Below, in pieces: positions 17,236 through 26,125 of a stretch of 64,000 nucleotides of DNA (its first letter is position 1; each line of letters opens with the position of its first letter). The notes under the pieces are model-generated. The model had not been told where the DNA came from and ran no database searches. It saw only the letters and a list, made by a program, of their open reading frames with translations. The stretch spans positions 248,001-312,000 of the forward strand of contig NZ_CAMFKM010000002.1 of assembly GCF_945957355.1 (NCBI RefSeq), in the 5' to 3' direction. A program made the position numbers and the translations under genes. Origin of the DNA: an uncultured Reyranella sp. GTDB lineage: Bacteria > Pseudomonadota > Alphaproteobacteria > Reyranellales > Reyranellaceae.

Positions 17236-18048
17236 ATGGACCGTGCCTTCTCCGACAATCCTAGCGCAGCCCGCCCCGAGGGCCAGACCCTCGAGGAACT
17301 GGCCCCGGAGGAGCGTGCCTCCTTCGGTTTCCGCGACGTGCCCGCGGCCGAAAAGGCCGGGCTGGTGCGCGAGGTCTTTGCCAGCGTGGCGCCGCGCTAC
17401 GACCTGATGAACGACCTGATGTCGGGCGGCGTGCACCGGCTCTGGAAGAACGCCATGGTCGACGTCGTGAACCCGCGGCCGGGCGAGAAGCTGCTGGACG
17501 TGGCCGGCGGCACCGGCGACATCGCCTTCCGCCTGCTGCGCCGTCAGGGCGAACGGCCCGACGTCACCGTCTGCGACATCAATCCGGCGATGCTCGAGGT
17601 CGGGCGCGACCGCGCCGTCGATCGCGGCCTGCTGCAGGGGCTCACCTGGGCGACGGGCGATGCTGAACACCTGCCGTTCCCGGATCGCTCGTTCGACGCC
17701 TACACGATCGCCTTCGGCCTGCGGAACGTCACCGACATCGACCAGGCACTGCGCGACGCCTGGCGCGTGCTGAAGCCCGGCGGCCGTTTCTACTGCCTTG
17801 AATTCAGCAAGGTGACCTCGGCACCGGTCGCCAGCGTCTACGATGCCTATTCCGAGCGCGCCCTGCCGTTCTTCGGCAAGGTCATCGCCCGGGACGCCGA
17901 GTCCTACCGTTATCTGCACGAGAGCATCCGCCGCTTCCCGCCGCAGCACGAGCTGGCGGCGCGCATGCGGAAAGCCGGGTTCGCCAACGTCTCCTGGCGC
18001 AACATGTCGCTCGGCGTCGTGGCCCTGCACCAGGGCTGGCGCATCTAG
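17236..18048 (+). CDS. ubiE: Ubiquinone biosynthesis C-methyltransferase
   Basis: SAM-dependent C-methyltransferase of the benzoquinol ring in ubiquinone (and menaquinone, where present) synthesis. The 270-residue product has the UbiE signature YDLMNDLMSGGVHRLWK (55-71), the SAM-binding DVAGGTGD (88-95), and the late RNVTDIDQAL and LKPGG segments. An N-terminal tail of about 30 residues is typical of alphaproteobacteria. It is the first gene of a ubiE-ubiB block and its stop is followed directly by the ubiB start. The start was taken at the ATG of MDRAFSDNP. Confidence 0.95.
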   Translation: MDRAFSDNPSAARPEGQTLEELAPEERASFGFRDVPAAEKAGLVREVFASVAPRYDLMNDLMSGGVHRLWKNAMVDVVNPRPGEKLLDVAGGTGDIAFRLLRRQGERPDVTVCDINPAMLEVGRDRAVDRGLLQGLTWATGDAEHLPFPDRSFDAYTIAFGLRNVTDIDQALRDAWRVLKPGGRFYCLEFSKVTSAPVASVYDAYSERALPFFGKVIARDAESYRYLHESIRRFPPQHELAARMRKAGFANVSWRNMSLGVVALHQGWRI

Positions 18049-19572
18049 ATGTTCCGCGCACTCCGCAACGGCTGGCGCCTGCTCTGCATGGCGGTGAGCT
18101 TTGCGCGCCATGACGCGCTGTTTCCGCTCGAGACGCTGGGCATCGCGCCGGCGCTGATCGCCTGGGCCCGTCTCTTCGCGCCGCGCCGCGACCCGCGCCG
18201 CCCGGGCGAGCGGCTGGCGGCGGCGCTGCAGGATATGGGCCCGTCCTTCATCAAGCTCGGCCAGGCGCTGTCGACCCGCGCCGACCTGCTGAGCGAGGAG
18301 GTCGCCGCCGACCTCGCGCGCCTGCAGGATCATATCCCGGCGTTTCCCGGCGCCGAGGCCCGCCGCATCATCGAAAGCGAACTCGGCCAGCCGCTCGGCG
18401 CGATCTTCTCGAGCTTCGACGACGTGCCGGTGGCGGCGGCGTCGATCGCGCAGGTTCACTTCGCGGTCACGACCGATGGCCGCGACGTCGCCGTGAAGGT
18501 GCTGCGGCCGGGCATCGAGAAGGCCTTCGAGCGGGACCTCGACCTCTTCTACTGGATGGCCGAGCTGGTCGAGCGCACGCAGCCGCGCTTCCGCCGCCTG
18601 AAGCCGGTCGAGTCGGTGCGCGCCTTCGCCGACGTGGTGCGGGTCGAGATGGACCTGCGCATGGAGGCCGCGGCGGCCGAGGAGCTGGGCGAGAACTTCG
18701 CCGACGATCCGAACTATCGCGCCCCCCGCATCGACTGGGACCGCACCGCCGAGCGCGTGATGACGCAGGAGCGGGTCGACGGCATCCCGATCGGCGATCG
18801 TGACGCCATCATCGCCGCCGGCCACGATCCGCACGAGATCATGCGCAAGTGCGCCGAGGCCTTCTTCTACCAGGTGTTCCGCGACGGTTTCTTCCATGCC
18901 GACATGCATGGCGGCAACGCCTTCGTCGATCGCCAGGGCACCATCGTGCCGGTCGATTTTGGAATCATGGGCCGGGTCGACTCCGATACGCGCGGCTATC
19001 TCGCCGAGCTGCTGGTCGCCTTCCTGCGGCGCGACTATCGCGCCGTCGCCGAGGTCCAGTTCCGGGCGGGCTATGTGCCGCCCGACCAGTCGCTCGAGAT
19101 TTTCGCCCAGGCCTGCCGTTCGATCGGCGAACCGATCTTCGGCAAGCCCAGCCACCAGATTTCGATCGCCCGCCTGCTGGCGCAGATGCTCCGGGTCACA
19201 GAGCAGTTCGAGATGACCGTGCAGCCGCAGCTCCTGCTGCTGCAAAAGACCATGCTGATGGCCGAGGGCATGGGCACCAAGCTCAATCCCAACGTCAACA
19301 TCTGGGAGCTGGCGCGGCCGCTGATCGAGGACTGGATGGTCACCCATTTCGGCCCGCGCGCCACGGCAGGTCGCGCCATCGAGGATCTGGCGCAGGGCCT
19401 GCGACGCCTGCCGCGCCTGATCGACAGCCTGCACGTGGTGGCCGAACACGAACGACGCAAGGCCGAGCGCGATGCGGACCAGCCGTCGCAAAGCGGCCGG
19501 TTGCGCCCGCGTTTCGCCGAGCTCGTGGCTCTTCTCGCCCTGGTCGCCGCCATCGCCGCCTGGTGGCACTGA
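18049..19572 (+). CDS. ubiB: Ubiquinone biosynthesis regulatory kinase-like protein
   Basis: ABC1/ADCK-type atypical kinase, 507 residues, needed for the ubiquinone pathway in the inner membrane. Seen are the KxGQ motif (69-72 in IKLGQALSTRADLL), the alanine-rich nucleotide loop near AAASIAQVHF that replaces a glycine-rich loop, the catalytic DMHGGN, the metal-binding VDFGIMG, and a hydrophobic helix at the C-terminus that would anchor it. The ATG directly follows the ubiE stop, so the two are translationally coupled. Confidence 0.95.
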   Translation: MFRALRNGWRLLCMAVSFARHDALFPLETLGIAPALIAWARLFAPRRDPRRPGERLAAALQDMGPSFIKLGQALSTRADLLSEEVAADLARLQDHIPAFPGAEARRIIESELGQPLGAIFSSFDDVPVAAASIAQVHFAVTTDGRDVAVKVLRPGIEKAFERDLDLFYWMAELVERTQPRFRRLKPVESVRAFADVVRVEMDLRMEAAAAEELGENFADDPNYRAPRIDWDRTAERVMTQERVDGIPIGDRDAIIAAGHDPHEIMRKCAEAFFYQVFRDGFFHADMHGGNAFVDRQGTIVPVDFGIMGRVDSDTRGYLAELLVAFLRRDYRAVAEVQFRAGYVPPDQSLEIFAQACRSIGEPIFGKPSHQISIARLLAQMLRVTEQFEMTVQPQLLLLQKTMLMAEGMGTKLNPNVNIWELARPLIEDWMVTHFGPRATAGRAIEDLAQGLRRLPRLIDSLHVVAEHERRKAERDADQPSQSGRLRPRFAELVALLALVAAIAAWWH

Positions 19573-19576
19573 CCTC

Positions 19577-20317
19577 GTGAGCACCGATCAAATCGTCATC
19601 GGGCTGGCGATCTTCCTGCTCGCGGGCACCGTCAAAGGCCTGGTTGGGCTTGGCTTGCCGGCGATCTCCATCGCGTTGATGTCGCTCTTCCTGCCGCTGT
19701 CGGAGGCGATCGCGCTGATCGCGCTGCCCACGGTCGTCACCAACGTCTGGCAGGCATCGGTCGGCGGCCATTTCTGGCACATCGTGCGCCGCCAGTGGCC
19801 GCTGATCCTGCCGCTCTCGGTGATGCTCTACCTGACCGTCTGGCTGGTCGGCCAGAAAGGCCCCGGCTGGGCCTTCCTGGTGCTGGGCACGGTGCTGATC
19901 ATCTACAGCACGCTCGGCCTGTTCCGCATAAGACTGACCATCCACGCCGATCTCGAGAAGCCGCTGGCGCCCGTCATCGGCGTCGTGTCGGGCTTCGTGG
20001 CGGGCGTGGTCGGCGTGCCGATCGTCCCGCTGATGCCCTATCTCCAGGGGCTCGACATCAAGCCGGTCGAGCTGGTCCAGACCCTGGGGGTGGTGCTGTG
20101 CGCCACCTCCCTGACCCTGACGGCCTCGCTGCTGTTCTTCGGCGTGCTCGACGGGCCGCGGGCGATCGTTTCGGGCGCCGCGATCGTGCCGGCCATCGGC
20201 GGCATGTGGCTCGGCCAGCAGATCCGCTCGCGCCTTTCGGTCGAGCAGTTCCGCCAGGCCGTGTTCTGGGCGCTGCTGGCCACCGGCCTCTATACTGTCG
20301 CCACCCGGCTCTTGTGA
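19577..20317 (+). CDS. TauE/SafE family permease
   Basis: Inner-membrane protein of 246 residues with about eight hydrophobic helices arranged as two repeats, each opening with a glycine-rich GxxxGLxGxG-like turn (TVKGLVGLGLPA near residue 20 and GFVAGVVGVPIVP in the second half). Members export or import sulfite, sulfonates or other organic anions; no neighbour indicates the substrate. It sits between ubiB and coaBC, which are adjacent in many alphaproteobacteria, so it looks like an insertion into a conserved cluster, yet gaps are only 4 and 13 bases and it reads as part of the operon. The GTG start follows the ubiB stop. Confidence 0.85.
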   Translation: MSTDQIVIGLAIFLLAGTVKGLVGLGLPAISIALMSLFLPLSEAIALIALPTVVTNVWQASVGGHFWHIVRRQWPLILPLSVMLYLTVWLVGQKGPGWAFLVLGTVLIIYSTLGLFRIRLTIHADLEKPLAPVIGVVSGFVAGVVGVPIVPLMPYLQGLDIKPVELVQTLGVVLCATSLTLTASLLFFGVLDGPRAIVSGAAIVPAIGGMWLGQQIRSRLSVEQFRQAVFWALLATGLYTVATRLL

Positions 20318-20330
20318 TAGGCTGACGGCC

Positions 20331-21572
20331 ATGTTGCACGGCAAGCGTATCCTGCTGATCGTCGCGGGCGGCATTGCCGCCTTCAAGTCGCTGGACCTGA
20401 TCCGGCGCCTGCGCGAGCGCGGCGCGTCGGTGCGCTGCGTGCTGACCGCGGCCGGCGCCAAATTCGTGACACCGCTCTCGCTGCAGGCCCTGACCGAGGA
20501 CCGCGTCTACAGCGACATGTTCTCGCTGACCGACGAGAGCGAGATGGGCCACATCCAGCTCTCGCGCGATGCCGACCTGCTGGTCGTGGCGCCCGCCACC
20601 GCCGACCTGCTGGCACGCATGGCCGGCGGCCTGGCCGACGATCTCGCCGCGACCGTGCTGCTCGCCACTGACAAGCCGGTGCTCGCGGCGCCGGCGATGA
20701 ACGTGCGCATGTGGACGCATGCCGCGACCGTGGCGAACGTCGAGACCCTGAAGAAGCGCGGCGTCACCTTCGTCGGGCCGAACGAAGGCGCCATGGCCTG
20801 CAACGAATTCGGCCCCGGCCGCATGTCCGAGCCGCTCGAGATCGTGGCGGCGATCGAGGCGATGCTGGTGCGCGACCAGCCGCTTGCCGGCAAGCGTGCG
20901 CTGGTCACTTCGGGGCCGACGCGCGAGGCACTCGATCCGGTGCGCTTCATCTCCAACCATTCGTCGGGCAAGCAGGGCCATGCCATCGCGGCGGCCCTGG
21001 CCGCGCTCGGCGCCGACGTGACCCTGGTGAGCGGGCCGGTCGTGGTGCCCGATCCACCGGGTGTGAAGGTCGTGCCCATCGAGTCGGCCGACCAGATGCT
21101 GGCGGCGTGTTTGGACGCGGGGGGGCTCGATGCCGGGACGCTCGACATTGCCGTCTGCGCCGCCGCGGTTGCCGACTGGAAAGCCGCCAGGCCCGCCACC
21201 GGCAAGATCAAGAAACAGGCAGGCGCCCCGCCGCCGGCGCTCGAACTGGCGCCCAACCCCGACATCCTGGCGACGCTCTCCAAGGCCGGTCCCCGGCGGC
21301 CCGCGCTGGTGGTGGGCTTCGCCGCCGAGACCGAGAACGTGGTGGCCAATGCCATCGACAAGCGGACCCGCAAGGGCTGCGACTGGATCGTGGCCAACGA
21401 CGTGTCGCCGGCCACCGGCACCTTCGGCGGCGAGCGCAACACGGTGCACCTGATCACGGCCCTGGGGGTCGAGGACTGGCCGCCGCTCGGCAAGGGCGAC
21501 GTCGCCATGCGGCTCGCTGGCCGGATCGCGCTACATCTCGCGCAGGCAGGCAAGAAGCAGGCTGCAGAGTAA
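20331..21572 (+). CDS. coaBC: Bifunctional phosphopantothenoylcysteine decarboxylase/synthetase
   Basis: Makes 4'-phosphopantetheine for coenzyme A: the CoaB part couples phosphopantothenate to cysteine, the CoaC part decarboxylates the product with FMN. The 413-residue protein has the CoaC landmarks His74 (in MGHIQLSRDAD), PAMNVRMW (121-128) and Cys157 in the flap MACNEFGPGRM. The CoaB half follows from about residue 185, with SGPTREALDPVRFISNHSSG and the later FAAETE and ANDVS segments. It is followed by dut, the usual alphaproteobacterial order. Confidence 0.95.
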   Translation: MLHGKRILLIVAGGIAAFKSLDLIRRLRERGASVRCVLTAAGAKFVTPLSLQALTEDRVYSDMFSLTDESEMGHIQLSRDADLLVVAPATADLLARMAGGLADDLAATVLLATDKPVLAAPAMNVRMWTHAATVANVETLKKRGVTFVGPNEGAMACNEFGPGRMSEPLEIVAAIEAMLVRDQPLAGKRALVTSGPTREALDPVRFISNHSSGKQGHAIAAALAALGADVTLVSGPVVVPDPPGVKVVPIESADQMLAACLDAGGLDAGTLDIAVCAAAVADWKAARPATGKIKKQAGAPPPALELAPNPDILATLSKAGPRRPALVVGFAAETENVVANAIDKRTRKGCDWIVANDVSPATGTFGGERNTVHLITALGVEDWPPLGKGDVAMRLAGRIALHLAQAGKKQAAE

Positions 21573-21587
21573 TTCAACGGGGGGCCG

Positions 21588-22070
21588 ATGACGGGCGTCG
21601 AGAGCATCGAGATCGAGATCGTGCGGCTGCCCCACGCGCAGGGCCTGCAACTGCCCGACTATGCGACGGCCGCCGCCGCCGGTGCCGATCTGCTGGCCGC
21701 CATCGACCAGGATATCGAACTGGCGCCGCTGGAACGCCGAATCGTTCCGACGGGTCTCTCGATCGCTCTGCCCGTGGGCTTCGAGGCCCAGGTCCGTCCG
21801 CGCTCGGGCCTGGCCGCGAAGCACGGGATCACGGTGGCCAATGCCCCCGGGACCATCGATGCCGACTATCGGGGCGAGGTCGGCGTCATCCTGATCAATC
21901 TCGGCAAGGAGCCTTTCCGCATCGAGCGCGGCATGCGAATTGCACAGATCGTCATTGCTCGGCATGCCCGTGCCGTCTGGCGAGAGGTCTCCGCCCTCGA
22001 CGAGACGGCGCGCGGTGCGGGCGGCTTTGGTTCGACGGGAGTAACGGCCGGCTCACTCAAGAGGGCCTGA
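21588..22070 (+). CDS. dut: Deoxyuridine 5'-triphosphate nucleotidohydrolase
   Basis: Trimeric dUTPase that hydrolyses dUTP to dUMP and pyrophosphate, keeping uracil out of DNA and supplying the thymidylate pathway. All five motifs are present in 160 residues: AGADLLA (1), [11 protein letters not shown] (2), [13 protein letters not shown] (3), RIAQIV (4) and the C-terminal [10 protein letters not shown] arm (5). The gene lies 15 bases after coaBC and 17 before an Rrf2-type regulator, so a shared transcript is likely. Confidence 0.95.
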   Translation: MTGVESIEIEIVRLPHAQGLQLPDYATAAAAGADLLAAIDQDIELAPLERRIVPTGLSIALPVGFEAQVRPRSGLAAKHGITVANAPGTIDADYRGEVGVILINLGKEPFRIERGMRIAQIVIARHARAVWREVSALDETARGAGGFGSTGVTAGSLKRA

Positions 22071-22087
22071 AGGGGGACGAGAACGGG

Positions 22088-22552
22088 ATGCCTCGCCTCA
22101 GCAAGAAGACGATGTTCGCCATCGAGGCGGTTCTCGACGTGGCCTTCCATGTCGGGGAACATCCGGTGCGCAGCGGTGACATCACCGAGCGCCAGCGGAT
22201 TCCCAAGCGGTATCTCGAGCAGGTGCTGCAGCATCTGGTGCGGGCCGGCATCCTGGCCGGCAAGCGTGGACCGCGCGGCGGTTACCGCCTGGGGCGGGAC
22301 CGATCGACCATCACCCTGGGCGAGGTCGTGCGGGTGGTGCGAAATCTGGAGGTCGAGACCGAGCCCAGCGATCCGTCGATCGGGTCGCCGCTTGCCCATG
22401 AAGTGGTCTGGCCGCTTTGGGAGAAGCTGCGCGAGGAGATGATGGCGCAGCTCGACAGCGTCACGATCGAGGATCTCTGCCGGCAGGCTCACACCAAGGG
22501 GCTCGCCGTTTCGGCGTCCCAGTCGCCGCACGCAGGCCACGCAGCGATCTGA
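22088..22552 (+). CDS. Rrf2 family transcriptional regulator
   Basis: A 154-residue winged helix-turn-helix protein. The N-terminal RLSKKTMFAIEAVLDVAFH and the recognition region IPKRYLEQVLQHLVRAGILAGKRGPRGGYRL are typical of Rrf2/IscR. The three clustered cysteines that hold the Fe-S cluster in IscR and NsrR are absent: the only cysteine is near residue 137. It is therefore likely a cluster-free regulator like CymR. It follows dut closely; its targets are unknown. Confidence 0.85.
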   Translation: MPRLSKKTMFAIEAVLDVAFHVGEHPVRSGDITERQRIPKRYLEQVLQHLVRAGILAGKRGPRGGYRLGRDRSTITLGEVVRVVRNLEVETEPSDPSIGSPLAHEVVWPLWEKLREEMMAQLDSVTIEDLCRQAHTKGLAVSASQSPHAGHAAI

Positions 22553-22559
22553 TATACAG

Positions 22560-22583
22560 CTCCCCGGTTTTTATCCGGAGGAG
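22560..22583 (+). promoter_or_regulatory. Hairpin covering the ribosome site of the next gene
   Basis: CTCCCCGG (22560-22567) can pair with CCGGAGGAG (22575-22583) through eight base pairs and one bulged A, around a TTTTTAT loop. The right arm contains the ribosome-binding GGAGGAG of the gene starting at 22590, so folding would hide it. It could work as a translational switch or thermosensor; it could also be chance pairing. Confidence 0.4.
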
Positions 22584-22589
22584 CAAGAC

Positions 22590-23024
22590 ATGGCCAAGAA
22601 GACCGCTGTCGCGAAGGCGAAGAAAGCCAAACCCCAGCCGCGCAACAAGAAGCTCTACGACGAGGGCATGAAGATGCGGAAGGCCGTGCTGGGCGCGGCC
22701 TATGTCGACAATTCCCTGGCCGGCGCCGCCAACGACGAATTCATGATGGCCTTCCAGGACATCACCACCGAGTACTGCTGGGGCTATGCCTGGACGCGGC
22801 CGGGCCTGTCGAAGAAGAACCGCTCGATGCTGAACCTCGCCATGCTGGCGGCGCTCAATCGCGGCCCCGAGCTCAAGCTGCACATCAACGGCGCGCTGAA
22901 CAACGGCCTCACCAAGGACGAGATCAAGGAGATCTTCCTCCAGGTCGCGATCTATTGCGGGATTCCCGCCAGTCTCGACGCCTTCAAGACCGCCCGCGAC
23001 GTCTTCAAGGACCGCGGCCTCTGA
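22590..23024 (+). CDS. Carboxymuconolactone decarboxylase family protein
   Basis: A 144-residue all-helical protein of the CMD/AhpD superfamily, closest in layout to 4-carboxymuconolactone decarboxylase (PcaC): the block NRSMLNLAMLAALNRGPELKLH followed by GALNNGLTKDEIKEIFLQVAIYCGIPAS. There is no CxxC redox pair, so a peroxidase role like AhpD is unlikely. A lysine-rich N-terminal tail precedes the domain. No other protocatechuate-pathway gene is adjacent, so the substrate may be different. It is the first of three tightly spaced genes. Confidence 0.85.
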   Translation: MAKKTAVAKAKKAKPQPRNKKLYDEGMKMRKAVLGAAYVDNSLAGAANDEFMMAFQDITTEYCWGYAWTRPGLSKKNRSMLNLAMLAALNRGPELKLHINGALNNGLTKDEIKEIFLQVAIYCGIPASLDAFKTARDVFKDRGL

Positions 23025-23027
23025 ACC

Positions 23028-23501
23028 ATGGCGGCGACTCGGCCGGCACGGCCCGGTGAGGCGGCAGGCCTCACCGCGCTTTGCCTGCGCTCGAAGGCCC
23101 ATTGGGGCTACGACGCGGAGTTCATGCAACTCTGCGTGCCCTCGCTCACGGTCGAGGAGCAGAGCATCGCCGAGGGCCGCGTGCTGGTGGCAATCGACGG
23201 AACCGGCCGGACGGCCGGCACCGTCAGTGTGGGCCGCGACGGCGACGATGCCGAACTCGCGCTGATGTTCGTCGAGCCTGCCGCCATGGGCGGCGGGACG
23301 GGACGCCAACTGTTCGAGGCCGCCGTCGCGCTGGCGCGGGAGCTGGGATACCGGCGCATGACCATTCTCGCCGACGTGAACGCCGCGCCGTTCTACGAGC
23401 GCATGGGCGCGCGCTTCCTGCGAAACGAGCCGTCGGATGCGATTCCCGGCCGCGTCCTGCCGTTCTATGAATACGATCTCACGTCAGGAGCTTCGTCATG
23501 A
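23028..23501 (+). CDS. GNAT family acetyltransferase
   Basis: A 157-residue GCN5-related N-acetyltransferase that would move an acetyl group from acetyl-CoA to an unknown amine. The fold is shown by the strand DAELALMFVEPAAMGGGTGRQLFEAAV, whose glycine-rich turn is the acetyl-CoA pyrophosphate loop, and by the later LADVNAAPFYERMGARF with the usual tyrosine. It starts three bases after the preceding stop and overlaps the next gene by four bases. Confidence 0.85.
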   Translation: MAATRPARPGEAAGLTALCLRSKAHWGYDAEFMQLCVPSLTVEEQSIAEGRVLVAIDGTGRTAGTVSVGRDGDDAELALMFVEPAAMGGGTGRQLFEAAVALARELGYRRMTILADVNAAPFYERMGARFLRNEPSDAIPGRVLPFYEYDLTSGASS

Positions 23502-24406
23502 CCACGTTCGCGCCTCCCGCCACCATCGCCTTCATCGGTCTCGGCATGATGGGCCGTCCGATGGCCAAACGCCTCGTCGAGGCCGGCTTCACCCTGCGGG
23601 TGTTCGACGTCTCGCAGAAGGCGGTCTCCGATTTCGTCGGCGCCCATCCTTCGGCACTGGCGACGGCGTCGGCGAAGGCCGCCGCCCAGGGCGCTGCGGC
23701 GCTGATCACCATGCTGCCCGACGGCAAGATCGTGCGGCAGGCCATCCTCGAAGGGCGGGACCCGGCGATCGAGGGGCTGGCGGCGGGCGCCGTCGTCATG
23801 GACATGAGCTCCTCCAATCCGGTGGACACGCAGAAGCTCGCGAAGGACCTCGCCGCCCGGGGCGTGGCCCTGCTCGACGCGCCGGTGTCGGGCGGCGTGA
23901 AGCGCGCGATCGACGGCTCGCTCAGCATCATGGTGGGCGGCGCGGCGGCCGACCTCGAGCGGGTGCGGCCCGTTTTCGGCGCGATGGGCAAGACCATCAC
24001 GCTCTGCGGCCCGGCCGGCGCCGGCCATGCGCTGAAGGCGCTCAACAACTATCTCTCGGCCGCCGGCCTGGTCGCGATGTGCGAAGCCCTGGTTGTCGGC
24101 GAATCGTTCGGGCTCGATCCCGGCACCATGGTGGACGTGTTCAACAGCTCGACCGGCAAGAGCAACGCCACCGAAGTGAAGGGCCGCCAGTTCGTCGTGC
24201 CGCGGAACTTCTCGGCGGGATTCTCCACCGCGCTGATGGCCAAGGACCTGCGCACCGCGGGCGACGTCGCGGCGCATCTCAAGCTGCATGTGCCCGGCCT
24301 GGAGCAGGCGGTGGCCTACTGGACCGACGCCGACGGCAAGCTGGGCAAGGGTGCCGATCACACCGAGATCTTCCGCTACGCCGAAATGCTGGCCGAGGAG
24401 AAGTAA
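23498..24406 (+). CDS. 3-hydroxyisobutyrate dehydrogenase family protein
   Basis: NAD(P)-dependent beta-hydroxyacid dehydrogenase, 302 residues. It has the dinucleotide motif IAFIGLGMMGRPMAKRL (10-26), the substrate loop DAPVSGGVKRAIDGSLSIMVGG and the catalytic lysine in GHALKALNN. Family members oxidise 3-hydroxyisobutyrate, tartronate semialdehyde or related acids; the exact substrate cannot be told. The ATG overlaps the stop of the acetyltransferase gene. Together with the decarboxylase-like gene this looks like a small catabolic operon. Confidence 0.88.
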   Translation: MTTFAPPATIAFIGLGMMGRPMAKRLVEAGFTLRVFDVSQKAVSDFVGAHPSALATASAKAAAQGAAALITMLPDGKIVRQAILEGRDPAIEGLAAGAVVMDMSSSNPVDTQKLAKDLAARGVALLDAPVSGGVKRAIDGSLSIMVGGAAADLERVRPVFGAMGKTITLCGPAGAGHALKALNNYLSAAGLVAMCEALVVGESFGLDPGTMVDVFNSSTGKSNATEVKGRQFVVPRNFSAGFSTALMAKDLRTAGDVAAHLKLHVPGLEQAVAYWTDADGKLGKGADHTEIFRYAEMLAEEK

Positions 24407-24407
24407 G

Positions 24408-24432
24408 GCCCGATTCTCTATTGAGATCGGGC
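24408..24432 (+). terminator. Terminator-like hairpin after the dehydrogenase gene
   Basis: GCCCGATTCTC and GAGATCGGGC pair with one bulged T around TATT, directly after the stop codon. The bases that follow are not T-rich, so it would be a weak or factor-dependent end. Confidence 0.45.
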
Positions 24433-24488
24433 TGACCCGTGTGGCCCAAAGGTCCCTTAATGCGGTAGCCCGCCACTACGAGGCTGCC

Positions 24489-24517
24489 TTTACAGCGCCG
24501 GAATCGGCCCTTATATA
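24489..24517 (+). promoter_or_regulatory. Probable sigma-70 promoter of rho
   Basis: TTTACA and TATATA are separated by exactly 17 bases, close to the vegetative consensus and unusual in such GC-rich DNA. Transcription would start near 24524, leaving an untranslated leader of about 140 bases before rho. A leader of that size fits the attenuation by which rho controls itself in other bacteria. Confidence 0.6.
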
Positions 24518-24661
24518 AAGGCCACCCAGGGCCTCTGGCGTCGTCTCCCCGGCGGCAACTCGACGAGGCGCCTTCCAGTACGACACAGCGCTGTATTTCA
24601 AGGCTCGGCCGCCCGGTCGCTGCAAGCGCGTGCGTCATTTCCCCCACCAGATCGAAGACCC

Positions 24662-26041
24662 ATGAATCTCCAGGACCTCAAGAAGAAGAAGCCCCCCGAA
24701 CTCCTGGCCTTTGCCGAAGAGCAGGGCGTGGAGGGTGCGGCGATGATGCGCCGCCAGGAGCTGATGTTCGCCATCCTCCAGAAGCTCGCCGCCGCCGACC
24801 AGGCGATCTTCGGCGTCGGCACCATCGAGGTGATCCCCGACGGATTCGGCTACCTGCGCTCGATGGAAGCCAACTATCTGCCCGGCGCCGACGACATCTA
24901 TGTCAGCCCCCAGCAGGTTCGTAAGTTCGGCCTGCGCACCGGCGACACGGTCGAAGGCGAGATCCGCGCCCCCAAGGACGGCGAGCGCTACTTCGCCATG
25001 GTGCAGATCAACAAGATCAACTTCGACGATCCCGACGCGCTGCGCCATCGCATCAACTTCGACTCGCTGACGCCGCTCTATCCCGACGAGAAGCTGAAGC
25101 TCGAGCTCGACGGCGGTGCTGCCGCCATGGCCCCGGCCATCACCGAGGAAGCCATCGGCGGTTCGAAGGCGACCTCGTCGGGCCGTGTCGGCACGCGCCG
25201 CACCGGCACCCTGACCAAGAAGGCCGGCACGACGCCGCAGCAGCAGCTCGACATCTCGACCCGCGTGATCGACCTGATCGCGCCGATCGGCAAGGGCCAG
25301 CGCGCCCTGATCGTGTCGCCGCCGCGCACCGGCAAGACGGTGCTGCTGCAGAACATCGCGCACGCCATCACCGCCAACAATCCCGAGGTCTTCCTCATGG
25401 TGCTGCTCGTCGACGAGCGCCCCGAGGAAGTGACGGACATGCAGCGCACGGTGAAGGGCGAGGTCGTGAGCTCGACCTTCGACGAGCCGGCCAGCCGCCA
25501 CGTCGCCGTCGCCGAGATGGTGATCGAGAAGGCCAAGCGCTTGGTCGAGCACAAGAAGGACGTGGTGATCCTGCTGGATTCCATCACGAGGCTGGGTCGT
25601 GCCTACAACACCGTCGTGCCGAGCTCCGGCAAGGTGCTGACCGGCGGTGTCGACGCCAACGCCCTGCAGCGTCCGAAGCGCTTCTTCGGCGCGGCCCGCA
25701 ACATCGAGGAAGGCGGCTCGCTGACCATCATCGCGACCGCCCTGATCGACACCGGCAGCCGCATGGACGAGGTCATCTTCGAGGAGTTCAAGGGCACCGG
25801 TAACTCGGAAATCATCCTCGACCGCAAGGTCTCCGACAAGCGCACCTTCCCGGCGATCGACATCACCAAGTCGGGCACCCGCAAGGAGGAACTGCTGGTC
25901 GACCGCGCGACGCTGTCGAAGATGTGGGTGCTGCGCCGCATCCTCATGCCGATGGGCGCCGTGGATGCCATCGAGTTCCTGCTCGACAAGCTGCGCACCT
26001 CGAAGACCAACCAGGATTTCTTCGGGTCGATGAACCAATAG
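24662..26041 (+). CDS. rho: Transcription termination factor Rho
   Basis: Hexameric RNA-dependent ATPase that ends transcription, 459 residues. Domains in order: N-terminal helical domain, cold-shock-like RNA-binding domain (about 50-140), and the RecA-like motor with the P-loop SPPRTGKT (219-226), [13 protein letters not shown], the Q/R loops and [13 protein letters not shown]. Compared with E. coli Rho there is an insertion of about 45 residues (about 150-195), rich in Ala, Gly, Thr and Lys, between the RNA-binding and motor domains. The gene stands alone behind its own promoter and three downstream hairpins. Confidence 0.97.
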   Translation: MNLQDLKKKKPPELLAFAEEQGVEGAAMMRRQELMFAILQKLAAADQAIFGVGTIEVIPDGFGYLRSMEANYLPGADDIYVSPQQVRKFGLRTGDTVEGEIRAPKDGERYFAMVQINKINFDDPDALRHRINFDSLTPLYPDEKLKLELDGGAAAMAPAITEEAIGGSKATSSGRVGTRRTGTLTKKAGTTPQQQLDISTRVIDLIAPIGKGQRALIVSPPRTGKTVLLQNIAHAITANNPEVFLMVLLVDERPEEVTDMQRTVKGEVVSSTFDEPASRHVAVAEMVIEKAKRLVEHKKDVVILLDSITRLGRAYNTVVPSSGKVLTGGVDANALQRPKRFFGAARNIEEGGSLTIIATALIDTGSRMDEVIFEEFKGTGNSEIILDRKVSDKRTFPAIDITKSGTRKEELLVDRATLSKMWVLRRILMPMGAVDAIEFLLDKLRTSKTNQDFFGSMNQ

Positions 26042-26048
26042 GGCGGCA

Positions 26049-26090
26049 GCGCTTGTAACCAAGCGCGAGTCAGGCGCTGTAAACAGCGCC
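26049..26090 (+). other. Two successive hairpins after rho
   Basis: GCGCTTG-taac-CAAGCGC (26049-26066) and GGCGCTG-taaa-CAGCGCC (26073-26090) are perfect seven-base stems, each with a four-base loop, right after the rho stop. They are not followed by T runs and may protect the 3' end or slow polymerase before the terminator that follows. Confidence 0.5.
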
Positions 26091-26125
26091 GACCCGCACG
26101 GCTCAGAATAGATAAGAACTCAAAG

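Noticed and set aside
24407..24661. Possible replication origin upstream of rho
   Set aside because: The gap has lower GC in part but no DnaA-box cluster; the signals there fit a sigma-70 promoter and an mRNA leader.
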